From positions 1 through 31,303 of the forward strand of contig JAICQE010000025.1 in assembly GCA_025938035.1 (NCBI GenBank): a stretch of 31,303 bases of DNA, given 5' to 3'. A model generated the notes under the pieces. It was not told the DNA's origin, searched no databases, and worked only from the letters and a program-made list of their open reading frames with translations. The stretch comes from Vicinamibacteria bacterium (lineage in GTDB: Bacteria > Acidobacteriota > Vicinamibacteria > Vicinamibacterales > UBA2999). The position numbers and the translations under genes are program-made. Numbering within the stretch: the stretch's first letter is position 1; every line of letters begins with the position of its first letter. Below are positions 13,458-21,764 of the stretch, piece after piece.

Positions 13458-15415
13458 CGAAGACGATTGATCGCCGACACCTGTCGCGAGCCTCTTTGTG
13501 GGCAGGGGCGCTCGTGACGTTCGCGGCGGTGTTCGCGTACCGCTGGCTGACCGTCAATTTCACCAACGATCAGTTCGTGCCGCTCTCGCGGGCCCGGCAG
13601 ATTCTGCTCGGCGACGTTCCCGTGCGCGACTTCTTCGACCCCGGCCTGTTCCTCCACCACTATGCCTCCGCCGCAGCGCTGTATCTCGCCGGCGGAACGC
13701 TGCTGGGGGAAGCGGTGCTGACCATTATTTTCATGGCCCTCGGATCTGCGCTGGTTTACGTGCTCGCAAGCCGCCTCACGCGATCGTGGATCATCGGCAC
13801 CGCGGCAGCGGCTGTTGCAGTGGCGACCTTCCCCCGCCTGTACGGTTACCCGAAGGTGTTCCTGTTCGTCCTCGCGATCGGCTGCGCTTGGCGATACCAG
13901 GTTCGACGCACGGCCGCTAACCTCTCCCTGATCGGCGCAGCAACCGCGGTGGCCTTCCTCTTCCGTCATGACCATGGCGCCCAGATCGGCATAGCCGTCA
14001 CGGTGTTTCTGATCCTGCTGCACTGGCCGGGATCCGCGGCCGGCGTGGGCCCCCTGGCGTATGCGCTGGGCGTATACAGCGGCGTCACCATCGTGCTCGT
14101 CCTGCCGTTCGTCGTCTTCATCCAGTCCGTCGTCGGTGTTCCCCGCTACCTTGCTGGCCTGACACCACAAGCACGCGAAGTCACGACGTTGCGGATGAAC
14201 ACACCTCCCGTCCGCTTCGATTGGACGCAGCCGCTGGTCCAAATCGACCCACCCCCAGAGCGGCGCGTCAACGTCCGATGGAAAGCTGACATAAGCAACG
14301 AGATGCGACGTGACCGGGAGCGCCAATACGGTTTGTCGCGCCCGATTCCCGACGACGGCGCTACATGGTCCTATGTCATGACCAACACGGACCGGGGCAC
14401 CATCGCGGCGCTCCTCCGCGATTCACTGGTCGACGACACGCACGGCATCGATACAGCGCGGGCGGAACTCGCCATCAGAGAGTCGCCGTTTCGGCGGGCT
14501 CAGCGGCAGATTCCGGTCCTGAGGATGCGGATCGCGCCGGGCGTGCTCACGTTCAGCAACGCGGTCGCGTGGCTCTACTACGTGACACTGGCACTGCCAG
14601 TCGTGGCGACCCTGACGCTGATTCGCCGTCGGGCGGACGCCCACGAGGCAATGGACGGCGCCAACGCCATTGTCGGCATGCTGATTGTTCTGTGCGTCAT
14701 CATCGGACAGTCGCTTGTGCGTGAAGCGCCGGAGACACGACTGCCGGATGTCGCAGCGCCTCTGGCCGTCCTCGGGGCATGGGTGGCAGGCGCTTGGACC
14801 CGAACGGATAAGCGCCATGTTCGTATACGGATCGCGGCCACGCTCGCGTTCGGGACCATCACGCTCTGGAGCGCGGCGGCGTTGGGAGAGGCGCGCGACC
14901 GCGTCGTGGCGTCGGGAGTGCTGACCGGACCTGCCGCCGTGATGGAGCGGTTCCAAAAAGTGAACGAATACCTCACCACCTCGCCGCCAATCAACGGATG
15001 GCACGACACCGGAAGCGTCGCACTTCGTGCGATCGCGGAATGGGTGAGGGCATGCACAGAGCCGTCAGATCGACTGCTCGTTGTCGGGTGGGCTGCCGAC
15101 CTGTACTTCTATGCTGAGCGTCCCTTTGCCGGCGGCCAAGTGTATCTCTATCCGGAGTGGCATTCCTCGTTAGCCGATCAGACATTAACGGTCGAACGGC
15201 TCAGACGGCAGCGCGTGCCGATTGCGATCTCCCCGGTCGACGGGCAACCTGCGACACGCCAGTCATTTCCGATCGTGCTGGACTACGTCGACCGTCATTA
15301 CACACACGTCGTGCGCGCGAAGTTCGGTTCACCGTGGGAGTACGACGTTCTGGTCCGCCGCGATATCCCGCCCATCGGAACTTATACGCCGCTCGACCTG
15401 CCATGCTATCGATGA
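13454..15415 (+). CDS. Polytopic membrane protein, GT-C glycosyltransferase-like
   Basis: A protein of 653 residues whose ATG overlaps the nhaA stop by four bases (ATGA), so it is translationally coupled. Hydrophobic helices occur at about 12-30, 60-110, 115-150, 160-230 and 360-475. The first extracytoplasmic loop carries FTNDQFVPLSRARQILLGD and VRDFFDPG, a layout typical of GT-C (PMT/ArnT-like) transferases that use lipid-linked sugars. The C-terminal about 170 residues (SDRLLVVGWAADLYFYAERP and on) form a soluble domain, as in many of these proteins. The specific sugar or acceptor cannot be told. Sharing an mRNA with nhaA places a cell-surface modifying enzyme under the same leader RNA. 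Confidence 0.68.
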   Translation: MTKTIDRRHLSRASLWAGALVTFAAVFAYRWLTVNFTNDQFVPLSRARQILLGDVPVRDFFDPGLFLHHYASAAALYLAGGTLLGEAVLTIIFMALGSALVYVLASRLTRSWIIGTAAAAVAVATFPRLYGYPKVFLFVLAIGCAWRYQVRRTAANLSLIGAATAVAFLFRHDHGAQIGIAVTVFLILLHWPGSAAGVGPLAYALGVYSGVTIVLVLPFVVFIQSVVGVPRYLAGLTPQAREVTTLRMNTPPVRFDWTQPLVQIDPPPERRVNVRWKADISNEMRRDRERQYGLSRPIPDDGATWSYVMTNTDRGTIAALLRDSLVDDTHGIDTARAELAIRESPFRRAQRQIPVLRMRIAPGVLTFSNAVAWLYYVTLALPVVATLTLIRRRADAHEAMDGANAIVGMLIVLCVIIGQSLVREAPETRLPDVAAPLAVLGAWVAGAWTRTDKRHVRIRIAATLAFGTITLWSAAALGEARDRVVASGVLTGPAAVMERFQKVNEYLTTSPPINGWHDTGSVALRAIAEWVRACTEPSDRLLVVGWAADLYFYAERPFAGGQVYLYPEWHSSLADQTLTVERLRRQRVPIAISPVDGQPATRQSFPIVLDYVDRHYTHVVRAKFGSPWEYDVLVRRDIPPIGTYTPLDLPCYR

Positions 15416-15511
15416 TGGTCCGCATCTGAAGGCGGGCATCGCCGTCGAACGCGCCGGATTCATTGCCGACCGTGCGATGCAACCAGTCTCGAGAAACGAC
15501 ATGCGAAGAGC

Positions 15512-16003
15512 CTATCGATTCAGCGGCGACCCGTCCTTCGGCTCGAGCGCCCTGCACGGCTCCAGGATGGCGATCATCACGATGGCCCGGCGGAGGTCTC
15601 CATCGACGATAACCGGCGCAAGCGCTCGCCGCGAATCCGAATGCCCGCCGCCTCGTAGACGTGGCGCCGCCCCGCGCTTGCCCTCTCGGCGCACGTGCCG
15701 GGCTCCTTCCGTCGGGCGCAGTGGCTCAGGCATGGTATGCGGGACTGCCTGCGGCGGGAGCGGCGAGGCCGGGAGCGGCAGTTCCGTCTGCCGCCCGTCA
15801 GCGGCGGTGCCGATGTCATCATCAGCAGACCGTGGGGGCGGCGAAACCGAAACCGCGGGTTCGGCGAGGGTGGGGGTGCGCTCCGCTGATGAATCTTTGG
15901 TCCGCATGCGTATCGTGCGGATCAGCCGTTCGAGCAGCGGTAACGCGAGCAGTAGGACAAAGAACAGCAGCTGTTCAATTGACATAGGATTCGCCCAACG
16001 CAC
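15512..16003 (-). CDS. Membrane-anchored Pro-rich protein, third gene of the nfeD-floA operon
   Basis: A protein of 163 residues with one N-terminal membrane helix (IEQLLFFVLLLALPLLERLI), a long proline- and arginine-rich linker, and a short end block RRAIVMIAILEPCRALEP. The GTG at 16001-16003 lies five bases after the floA stop, with AGGA overlapping that stop, and is my preferred start. An ATG at 15985 has no ribosome binding site but would begin right at the helix (MSIEQLL). I do not recognise a named family. Tight coupling suggests a partner of the flotillin/NfeD membrane system. It converges on the glycosyltransferase-like gene, with 96 bp between. Confidence 0.62.
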   Translation of the reverse strand: MRWANPMSIEQLLFFVLLLALPLLERLIRTIRMRTKDSSAERTPTLAEPAVSVSPPPRSADDDIGTAADGRQTELPLPASPLPPQAVPHTMPEPLRPTEGARHVRREGKRGAAPRLRGGGHSDSRRALAPVIVDGDLRRAIVMIAILEPCRALEPKDGSPLNR

Positions 16004-16008
16004 CGTTC

Positions 16009-16989
16009 CTATTTGGCAGGCGGCGTCCCCTGACTGCCTTGATTGGCAATCGACTCCCGCATCGTCGAATCTGCCTGGACGTTCTGCATGCGGTAGTAAT
16101 CCATGACACCGAGCGCGCCCTTCCGGAATGCTTCCGCCATGGCCCGCGGGACCTCCGCTTCGGCCTCCACGACGCGCGCACGCATCTCCTGTTCGTGTGC
16201 CACGGCCATCGCCCGCCGCTCTTCGGCTTTCGCCTGTGCGATCTGCTTGTCAGCGTTTGCCTGGTCGATCTGGAGCTTGGCGCCGATGTTCTCCCCGACA
16301 TCCACGTCCGCAATGTCGATGGACAAGATCTCGTATGCCGTCCCGGCGTCGAGGCCCCGCGACAGAATGTTCTTGGAAATGTGATCGGGGTTCTCGAGTA
16401 CGTCTTTATGGGTATTCGCGGACCCGATGGTGCTCACCATGCCCTCGCCGACGCGCGCGATGATCGTTTCCTCCCCGGCGCCGCCGACCAGACGATCGAG
16501 GTTAGTGCGCACCGTCACGCGCGATACAGCAATCAGCTGAATTCCGTCCTTCGCGACGGCGGCGATCCTCGCCGTTTCGATGACCTTGGGAATGACGGAC
16601 ATCTTCACCGCCTCAAGCACGTCACGACCGGCTAGATCGATCGCTGCGGCGCGCTGGAAGGGCATCTTGATATTCGCCTTGTCTGCCGAGATGAGTGCGT
16701 TGACCACTCGGACGACGTTGCCACCGGCCAGATAGTGCGCCTCGAGGTCGTTGATCGAAACGCCCTCCAGCCCGGCCTTTACGGCGCTGATCCTGGCGTT
16801 GACGATGATCGACGGAGGAACACGTCGAAGCCGCATGCCGACGAGGGTGAAGAGCCCGACAGGCGCGCCGGATGACCACGCTGCGATCCAGAGTGGCACG
16901 GGCACGAAATAGAGGACGAATATGAGGACCAGGAGGGCGGCGGCGAGCAGGCCGATGGCACCAAGCGCGCCGAAATCGAGTGCATTCAT
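16009..16989 (-). CDS. floA: Flotillin-like protein FloA (SPFH family)
   Basis: A protein of 326 residues starting at ATG 16987-16989 within TGATGAATG, overlapping the nfeD stop; GGAG lies about six bases upstream. The N-terminus is a hydrophobic membrane-inserting segment (about 9-33, [20 protein letters not shown]). The SPFH body follows ([60 protein letters not shown]). A helical region with Ala/Glu repeats (about 245-300, [20 protein letters not shown]) is where oligomerisation occurs. FloA proteins organise membrane microdomains and influence fluidity, and typically pair with an NfeD protein, as here. Length and all blocks match the FloA (YqfA) type. Confidence 0.93.
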   Translation of the reverse strand: MNALDFGALGAIGLLAAALLVLIFVLYFVPVPLWIAAWSSGAPVGLFTLVGMRLRRVPPSIIVNARISAVKAGLEGVSINDLEAHYLAGGNVVRVVNALISADKANIKMPFQRAAAIDLAGRDVLEAVKMSVIPKVIETARIAAVAKDGIQLIAVSRVTVRTNLDRLVGGAGEETIIARVGEGMVSTIGSANTHKDVLENPDHISKNILSRGLDAGTAYEILSIDIADVDVGENIGAKLQIDQANADKQIAQAKAEERRAMAVAHEQEMRARVVEAEAEVPRAMAEAFRKGALGVMDYYRMQNVQADSTMRESIANQGSQGTPPAK

Positions 16990-18392
16990 CACGTACTCCG
17001 TTTCGAGTTGCCGGGACGCTCCCGGACGACGACGCGATTGCCCTCCACGCGCGTGACCTCGATGGCGGCGCCCGCCTCGATGAAGCCGCCGTCGGAAACG
17101 ACGTCGACGCGCGAGCCATCGATCTCCGCGACACCAGCCGGCCGCAGTGGCGAAAGAGCGATACCGGCACGACCGAGCTGTCGCTGGTCGCTCTCCGGCG
17201 GCGACATGTAGCCTCGCTCAGCGCCCATCTCGGTGCTGAGCACGAGTCGGCGGCCGAACGGGACCCGCGGCAACATGCGCAGTAACGCGAGGCCGCTGGC
17301 GAGCGCCAGAAGAATCGAAATGGCGACGCGTCCAAATGCCGCAACGACAGCGGACGTGGTTGCGCCGGCGCCGACAAGCGCCAGACCGAGGCCGACGGCG
17401 AGAGCGATGACGCCGACGACGCCAGCCACGCCGAAACCGGGGATGACGAGGATCTCCAGGCCCAGTAAAATCACGCCGCCGACGACCAGCAGCAACTCCT
17501 CCCAGCCGGCGAGCTGGACGATCCAGTGGCCCCAGAAGAACAGCCCGAGCGACAGCAGGCCGATCGCTCCGGGAAGGGCGAAGCCGGGAGTCCGGATCTC
17601 GACCAGCAGCCCGAGCATGCCGACCGTCATCAGCAGCGAACTGACAAGCGGGTTGGTCAGGAACCGGACGAATGTTTCCGCCCACGTCTGCGACGCACGC
17701 CGGACGTCGGCGTCGCGCAACCCGCTGACGACAAGCGCCTCCGAGAGCGTATCCGCCGTGAAATCAGCGACCTTATGCGTGAGCGCTTCCGATGTCGTCA
17801 GCGTGAGAAGCTTGCCTTTGTCCACCACGTCGGCGATCTGCACGTCGGCGTCCACCATCGCCTCGGCAAACTGCGGTGGTCGACCCCGCCGTTCCGCAGT
17901 CGCGGCGAATTCCTTTCGCACATAGGACACTGACTTCTCGTCCGCCACCTGGGGTTGATCGCCACCGCTGACGACCGGCGTGGCGGCACCGATCGTGCCG
18001 CCGTCTGCCATGACGATCGTTTCCGTCGCCAGTGCGATGAGAGCTCCGGCGGAAATCGCGCGCGGATTGATGAACGCGATGGTCCGGAGCGGCGCGTTCA
18101 CCAGCGCGTCCCGCATCGCCACCGCGGCGTCGACGCGCCCGCCGAATGTGTTGATGTCGAGGAGTACGGCGGAGGCACCAGCGTCTCGCGCCTCCCGCAG
18201 CGTGCGCGTCAGAAACGGGGCGAGGCCGAGATCGATCACGCCGTCGATCGGAATGACGTAGACAATGGGCCGCGCGGTTTGTGCGATGCCTCTCTGCCAA
18301 ACGCCCGCGGCCGCCAGGAGGAGTAGCGACGCCGCGACGAGTTCAATGGAACGCTGTCGCCCGGGACCTCCGCGCCCATCATTCCCGTGCAC
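16989..18392 (-). CDS. NfeD1b-type membrane-bound ClpP-class serine protease
   Basis: About 467 residues from GTG 18390-18392; the frame extends to a GTG at 18533 and the start is not settled by a ribosome binding site. I prefer 18392 because a hydrophobic signal/anchor ([17 protein letters not shown]) follows soon after. The ClpP-like domain begins [13 protein letters not shown], then [14 protein letters not shown], the catalytic Ser region [16 protein letters not shown], and a conserved Lys in VVDKGKLL. Four or five membrane helices follow (about 250-385), then an OB-fold NfeD domain ([20 protein letters not shown] through [18 protein letters not shown]). This is the standard membrane-protease partner of FloA. 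The leader RNA motif and TATACT box at 18640-18742 lie upstream. Confidence 0.9.
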   Translation of the reverse strand: MHGNDGRGGPGRQRSIELVAASLLLLAAAGVWQRGIAQTARPIVYVIPIDGVIDLGLAPFLTRTLREARDAGASAVLLDINTFGGRVDAAVAMRDALVNAPLRTIAFINPRAISAGALIALATETIVMADGGTIGAATPVVSGGDQPQVADEKSVSYVRKEFAATAERRGRPPQFAEAMVDADVQIADVVDKGKLLTLTTSEALTHKVADFTADTLSEALVVSGLRDADVRRASQTWAETFVRFLTNPLVSSLLMTVGMLGLLVEIRTPGFALPGAIGLLSLGLFFWGHWIVQLAGWEELLLVVGGVILLGLEILVIPGFGVAGVVGVIALAVGLGLALVGAGATTSAVVAAFGRVAISILLALASGLALLRMLPRVPFGRRLVLSTEMGAERGYMSPPESDQRQLGRAGIALSPLRPAGVAEIDGSRVDVVSDGGFIEAGAAIEVTRVEGNRVVVRERPGNSKRST

Positions 18393-18639
18393 GGGCGTCG
18401 TCGGACTTTTCAGCGGGACCGATGGCACGCCGCACGACAGCCTGCCGAGCCTGCAGAAACATCGCGTGGCCGCTGCCGGGAGGTCGTCGTGAGATGTCAG
18501 GAATAAAATCTTGGCAAGGGGCCGAGGAGGCACCGAGCGGCTGATTCGCCGCCGCCGTGGGCGAGACGCTTCGCGACTGAGCGTCGGCGGGCCATGAAGG
18601 GTTGATGAACGGACCGTAATAACGACTTGCCAACCCGAA

Positions 18640-18719
18640 TCCTCTTGGTCTCACAACGACCCTGAGGATGGCGGCCCGACCATCCAATCACCTGCAGCGG
18701 GAATGCCGCCGCACCCTTG
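18640..18719 (-). ncRNA. Leader RNA motif, copy 3, upstream of the nfeD-floA operon
   Basis: On the minus strand the order is the same as before nhaA. Hairpin 1 is TGCGGCGG/CCGCTGCA (18706-18713 with 18693-18700), keeping the pairing through a G-U pair. Hairpin 2 is GGATGGTCGGGCCGCCATCC (18666-18685), identical to copies 1 and 2. Hairpin 3 is GGTC/GACC with a longer loop (about 18645-18659), enclosed by CCTC/GAGG. It is preceded by TATACT and followed, about 110-250 bases on, by the NfeD start region. Substitutions relative to the other copies fall mostly in loops or keep base pairs. Confidence 0.7.
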
Positions 18720-18736
18720 TCTCCGCGATTGCGATC

Positions 18737-18742
18737 AGTATA
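18737..18742 (-). promoter_or_regulatory. -10 box of the nfeD-floA leader promoter
   Basis: TATACT on the minus strand, 23 bases before hairpin 1 of leader copy 3. This is the same hexamer and the same distance as in the other two copies. No clear -35 element is visible. Confidence 0.6.
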
Positions 18743-19258
18743 CGCGTTACGACGCTGGCCTGCCGGAATTCCAATTGGCGCGGCGGCGCACGATCGAGTG
18801 CGCGGTATTGCTGCGGTAGCACGCGGTCGCCAGAACAGCCGCGGCACCGCCTAACTCGGACGTCAGTCGCGCGACCGCGCGGCCACCGCTTCGTGTTCAT
18901 CCAACCACCGCTGGCTGACTCGCAAAGACGAAGGCCGAGGGCGTATCAAGCGCGACAGCAGGCGCCTTGTGTGTTTGCGCACGAGATGGTCGAAGGCCGC
19001 GAATGGCCGGGAGGCACTCGACAGGAACGCGTCACTGATGACGTGCAGGACGTGCGACATGTCATCGACAAGGATCGGTAAAAGGCCTCTGGCGTCATAT
19101 CGCGCGCACACCGGATTATTCGAGCGCCGACAGATGAAGTGGGAACATGCGACAAGAATCAGCGTCCGGTCCCGATAACGGCGCGTGCGGCGAGCCGAGG
19201 GATTCACCGGCTCGATGTCGGAACGAGACGCGGCGCGATCCTCACGACAGTTCCGCCA
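18743..19258. other. 516-bp intergenic stretch, no recognisable gene
   Basis: This lies between the nfeD leader promoter and the PRC-barrel gene. Several frames are open for 60-115 codons on both strands, but none has a ribosome binding site, a recognisable domain or a signal peptide. The longest minus-strand frame (18863-19207) is Arg-rich and low in hydrophobic patterning. No strong hairpin with a T-run was found. It may be degraded coding sequence. Confidence 0.4.
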
Positions 19259-19558
19259 TCAGCGCTCCCGCGTGGCAGGCATCGCGGTCGCCTCCCCGCG
19301 CTTGACGAGCTCGCGATCACGCCACTCGCGGCCGTCAATCAGCTCATCGGAGCGACTCACCACGGCATCAGGGCCGAGCGAGTGGACTGCGGACGCCGGC
19401 AGGACATCCTCGCCACGTAATGCCCCATGTTTCACGACGAGGCCGACGACCTCGGTTCCACCGTCATCAAGCAGCAGGTCGCTAACCGTTCCGAGCTTGC
19501 GCCCCGTGTCGGCGGAGACTACGGGCCTACCGATTACGTCAGTTGCGCGCTTGGTCAT
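19259..19558 (-). CDS. PRC-barrel domain protein (single barrel)
   Basis: A protein of 99 residues from ATG 19556-19558, with AGGAG nine bases upstream. The sequence RATDVIGRPVVSADTGRKLG followed by TVSDLLLDDGGTEVVGLVV and LRGEDVLPASAVHSLGPDAV is a full PRC beta-barrel (about 4-75). This fold occurs in ribosome-maturation and photosynthetic-reaction-centre H proteins and in many stress-linked stand-alone proteins. Many bacterial homologues carry two barrels; here only one is present and the tail (KRGEATAMPATRER) is short, so C-terminal loss is possible. The binding partner cannot be told. It has no close same-strand neighbour. Confidence 0.82.
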   Translation of the reverse strand: MTKRATDVIGRPVVSADTGRKLGTVSDLLLDDGGTEVVGLVVKHGALRGEDVLPASAVHSLGPDAVVSRSDELIDGREWRDRELVKRGEATAMPATRER

Positions 19559-20082
19559 ATATGGCAACTCCTGCAGGGTTGTACGCACGATCCGCGCCCT
19601 GTGGTCACCTCGGACGTCGGGTGCTATGGTCCAATCAACGCCTCAGCCACCCCTCGATTCCAGTAGCGTTCGTTACGTATGCTCCAGGCACATGTCGGAG
19701 TAGTCCACCGCAACCCGTAGCAACCAGCAAATCGCACAGGAGATTGACGGCCCCTGCTCCGTCCGGCGGATTGAACCTGAAGACCTCCCAGGCTCTTGCG
19801 CCAGCACCACTCCTCTCGACGTTGTCGAAAGAGCGGCACGGCACATGCAGCGCCGCGCCACCGTCACTCACAAATGGCGCAAGCGCGATCCCCAGGACGC
19901 ACTCACAATGTCCTTTTTCGGTAAATGTTGAGAGGGGCCACAAGTTGGACGCGCAGCAGCCATGCGCGACGTCACGCGAACGCGAGGCGACCAAGCCGAC
20001 TCCCCTTCTGCCGCCATTTCGGGAACAGCGACGCATGATGGCCGCCGATGCACGCTGACGCGCGCTAACATCGGTCTCCTGG
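19559..20082. other. 524-bp intergenic stretch, no recognisable gene
   Basis: This is the divergent region between the PRC-barrel gene and the HTH gene. Frames on both strands remain open for up to about 170-190 codons, but they lack start signals and family features and run into neighbouring genes on the opposite strand. It must hold the promoters of both flanking genes, though no convincing -35/-10 pair stands out. Degraded coding sequence is possible. Confidence 0.4.
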
Positions 20083-20466
20083 ATGCCCACTGAACCGGCG
20101 AGGGTCGCCGAATTCACCCGACGCCATCTCGAGACGATCGAAGATCTCCAGGTGCTCATCGTCTGCATGGACGACGCTGACCGCTGGTGGAGTCCCGACA
20201 GCATCGCGCGTCATCTGGCGCTCACCCCGGGACACGCACGTCGAGTGCTTGACCGGCTCGTCCGAAGTAACCTCTGCGATATCCGTGTCGGCAGCGAGGT
20301 GAAGTATCGCTTCTCCCCTGGCACACCGCAGCTTGAATCCGACGCATCGGCGTGGCTCGCCGAGTACCGAAGGAACCCTCTGTCAGTGGTGACACTGCTG
20401 ACTGGCCGTCGAAGCCTGCGCGACTTCGCTGACGCATTCAGGATCAAACGTCGTGACACTCGCTGA
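20083..20466 (+). CDS. Winged-helix DNA-binding protein of the DUF5985 operon
   Basis: A protein of 127 residues. A helix-turn-helix region is visible at about 37-68 (WSPDSIARHLALTPGHARRV, then LDRLVRSNLCDIRVGSEVKY), with the wing strand VGSEVKYRF, followed by a helical tail. This resembles MarR/Rrf2-like winged helices but I cannot name a family. The start is ATG 20083. It overlaps by 14 bp the following membrane protein gene, which in turn overlaps another, so the three are one translation-coupled unit. A local transcriptional regulator of this unit is a reasonable inference. Confidence 0.68.
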   Translation: MPTEPARVAEFTRRHLETIEDLQVLIVCMDDADRWWSPDSIARHLALTPGHARRVLDRLVRSNLCDIRVGSEVKYRFSPGTPQLESDASAWLAEYRRNPLSVVTLLTGRRSLRDFADAFRIKRRDTR

Positions 20467-20719
20467 AGCCATCTATCTCCTGTGCGGCCTCACCAGCCTC
20501 GCGGCGGCCTTCATGCTGCTGCGACACTACCGGCAGCGGCGCACCAGGCTGCTTCTCTGGAGCGTCATGGCATTCGCCGGTCTGGCCGTCAACAACGTGA
20601 TGGTCTACGTCGATCTGGTGATGTTTACCGGAGTCGATCTGTCGCTCTATCGGACCGCCACCGGCGCGCTGGCGATGCTGACGCTTGTGTGCGGTCTTGT
20701 CTGGGAGACGCGGCAATGA
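20453..20719 (+). CDS. DUF5985-family membrane protein, first copy
   Basis: A protein of 88 residues starting at GTG 20453, inside the end of the HTH gene. Three hydrophobic segments (about 4-23, 33-55, 62-82) are separated by the basic loop RHYRQRRTRLLL and by VYVDLVMFTGVDLSLYR. Length and pattern fit the small DUF5985 inner-membrane proteins, which often occur as tandem pairs after an HTH gene. Function is unknown. The next gene starts four bases before its stop. Confidence 0.72.
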   Translation: MTLAEAIYLLCGLTSLAAAFMLLRHYRQRRTRLLLWSVMAFAGLAVNNVMVYVDLVMFTGVDLSLYRTATGALAMLTLVCGLVWETRQ

Positions 20720-21000
20720 ACCACGACCTGATCATCTTCCTGCAGGGAATCAGCAGCACCGCAGCATGGCTCAACGGGTTGTTCTTTCTCAGATTCTGGC
20801 GTGAGACCGGAGACGAGCTGTTCGCGTTCTTCGGAGCCGCATTCGGCCTGCTCGGCTTGTCGTGGGCGCTGTTGGCGATCTTCGCACCCACCGCGGACAC
20901 GAGGCCGTACATCTACGGTCTCAGGCTGATCGCCTTCTTGTTGATTATTGCTGGTATCGCGGCGAAGAACCGCCGGCAGGACCCGACCGCCTCGAGATAA
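20716..21000 (+). CDS. DUF5985-family membrane protein, second copy
   Basis: A protein of 94 residues; its ATG overlaps the previous stop (ATGA, 20716-20719). The frame is open further upstream, but only this start gives a protein-like beginning (MNHDLIIFLQGISSTAAWLN). Three hydrophobic segments (about 5-27, 34-57, 66-84) are joined by the conserved-looking RFWRETGDELFAFFGAAFGL. It is a paralogue of its upstream neighbour and the two probably form a heteromeric membrane unit. It converges on the response regulator gene, with nine bases between. Confidence 0.74.
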   Translation: MNHDLIIFLQGISSTAAWLNGLFFLRFWRETGDELFAFFGAAFGLLGLSWALLAIFAPTADTRPYIYGLRLIAFLLIIAGIAAKNRRQDPTASR

Positions 21001-21009
21001 CGCGGTGGC

Positions 21010-21693
21010 TTATCTGATGACACCCCGACGCACGGCATAAAGCACGATTTCCGCCGCCGAATGCAGATCCAGCTTCTCCATAATGTGTGCGCGATGTGTC
21101 TCGACTGTGCTGGAACTCACGTTCAACAACGCAGCGATCTCTTTGTTGGTTTTTGCCTCGGCGATCAACTGAAAAATTTCGCGCTCTCGGCCCGACAGCG
21201 ATCCGAACCGGTCGACGAGCCCCTTGTCGCCGACTTGCCGCACGTAGTCGTCGAGCATGACCCGAGAAATGGACGGGCTGAAATACGTTCGGCCGGCGGC
21301 AGCCTCGTCGACCGCCTTCAACAAATCGACGTCGGCGGAGTCCTTCAAGAGATAGCCGGAGGCTCCAGCCTGCACCATTTGCGTCACGTACGCCTCGTCG
21401 GCGTACATGCTCAGCACGAGCACACGAGTACCCGGCAGGCGCTTCGTGATCTGTCTTGTTGCTTCGACGCCATTTAACAAGGGCATAGCGACATCGAGTA
21501 TCGCCAGATCCGGATGGAGCTGTTCCGCCAGTCGCACGGCCTCACGGCCGTCGCCGGCCTCCGCCACCACCTCCCAATCCGCGCGCTCCTCGATGACCTT
21601 GCGCAGACCGTGACGGACGAGGGTGTGATCGTCGGCCAGCAGAATGCGGACGCGCGGCGTGGGTCTCCGGACAGCTGTCGCTTGCGGGAGCAT
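21010..21693 (-). CDS. NarL/FixJ-family response regulator
   Basis: A protein of 227 residues. The receiver domain (about 15-130) has LLADDHTLVRHGL, phosphoacceptor Asp 67 in LAILDVAMPLLNG, and Lys in YLLKDS. A LuxR-type HTH (about 160-222) follows with LSGREREIFQLIAEAKTNKE, IAALLNVSSSTVETHRAHIM and EKLDLHS. The probable partner is the NarX-type kinase at 24114-25559, which is separated from it only by the trehalose gene on the same strand. There is no strong ribosome binding site before ATG 21691-21693. Regulation of the intervening otsAB gene is plausible from position but not shown. Confidence 0.9.
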   Translation of the reverse strand: MLPQATAVRRPTPRVRILLADDHTLVRHGLRKVIEERADWEVVAEAGDGREAVRLAEQLHPDLAILDVAMPLLNGVEATRQITKRLPGTRVLVLSMYADEAYVTQMVQAGASGYLLKDSADVDLLKAVDEAAAGRTYFSPSISRVMLDDYVRQVGDKGLVDRFGSLSGREREIFQLIAEAKTNKEIAALLNVSSSTVETHRAHIMEKLDLHSAAEIVLYAVRRGVIR

Positions 21694-21764
21694 TCAACCA
21701 CTCTACGGCTTCCCCCCAATGCCGTGAATGGGGTTGTTACAGGAGAAAGCGCGCTTTACAGGCA

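Noticed and set aside
18863..19207. 114-codon minus-strand frame in the gap upstream of nfeD
   Set aside because: Arg-rich, no domain, no ribosome binding site, no neighbour coupling.
19635..20204. 189-codon minus-strand frame upstream of the HTH gene
   Set aside because: It begins inside the opposite-strand HTH gene, lacks start signals and shows no recognisable family.
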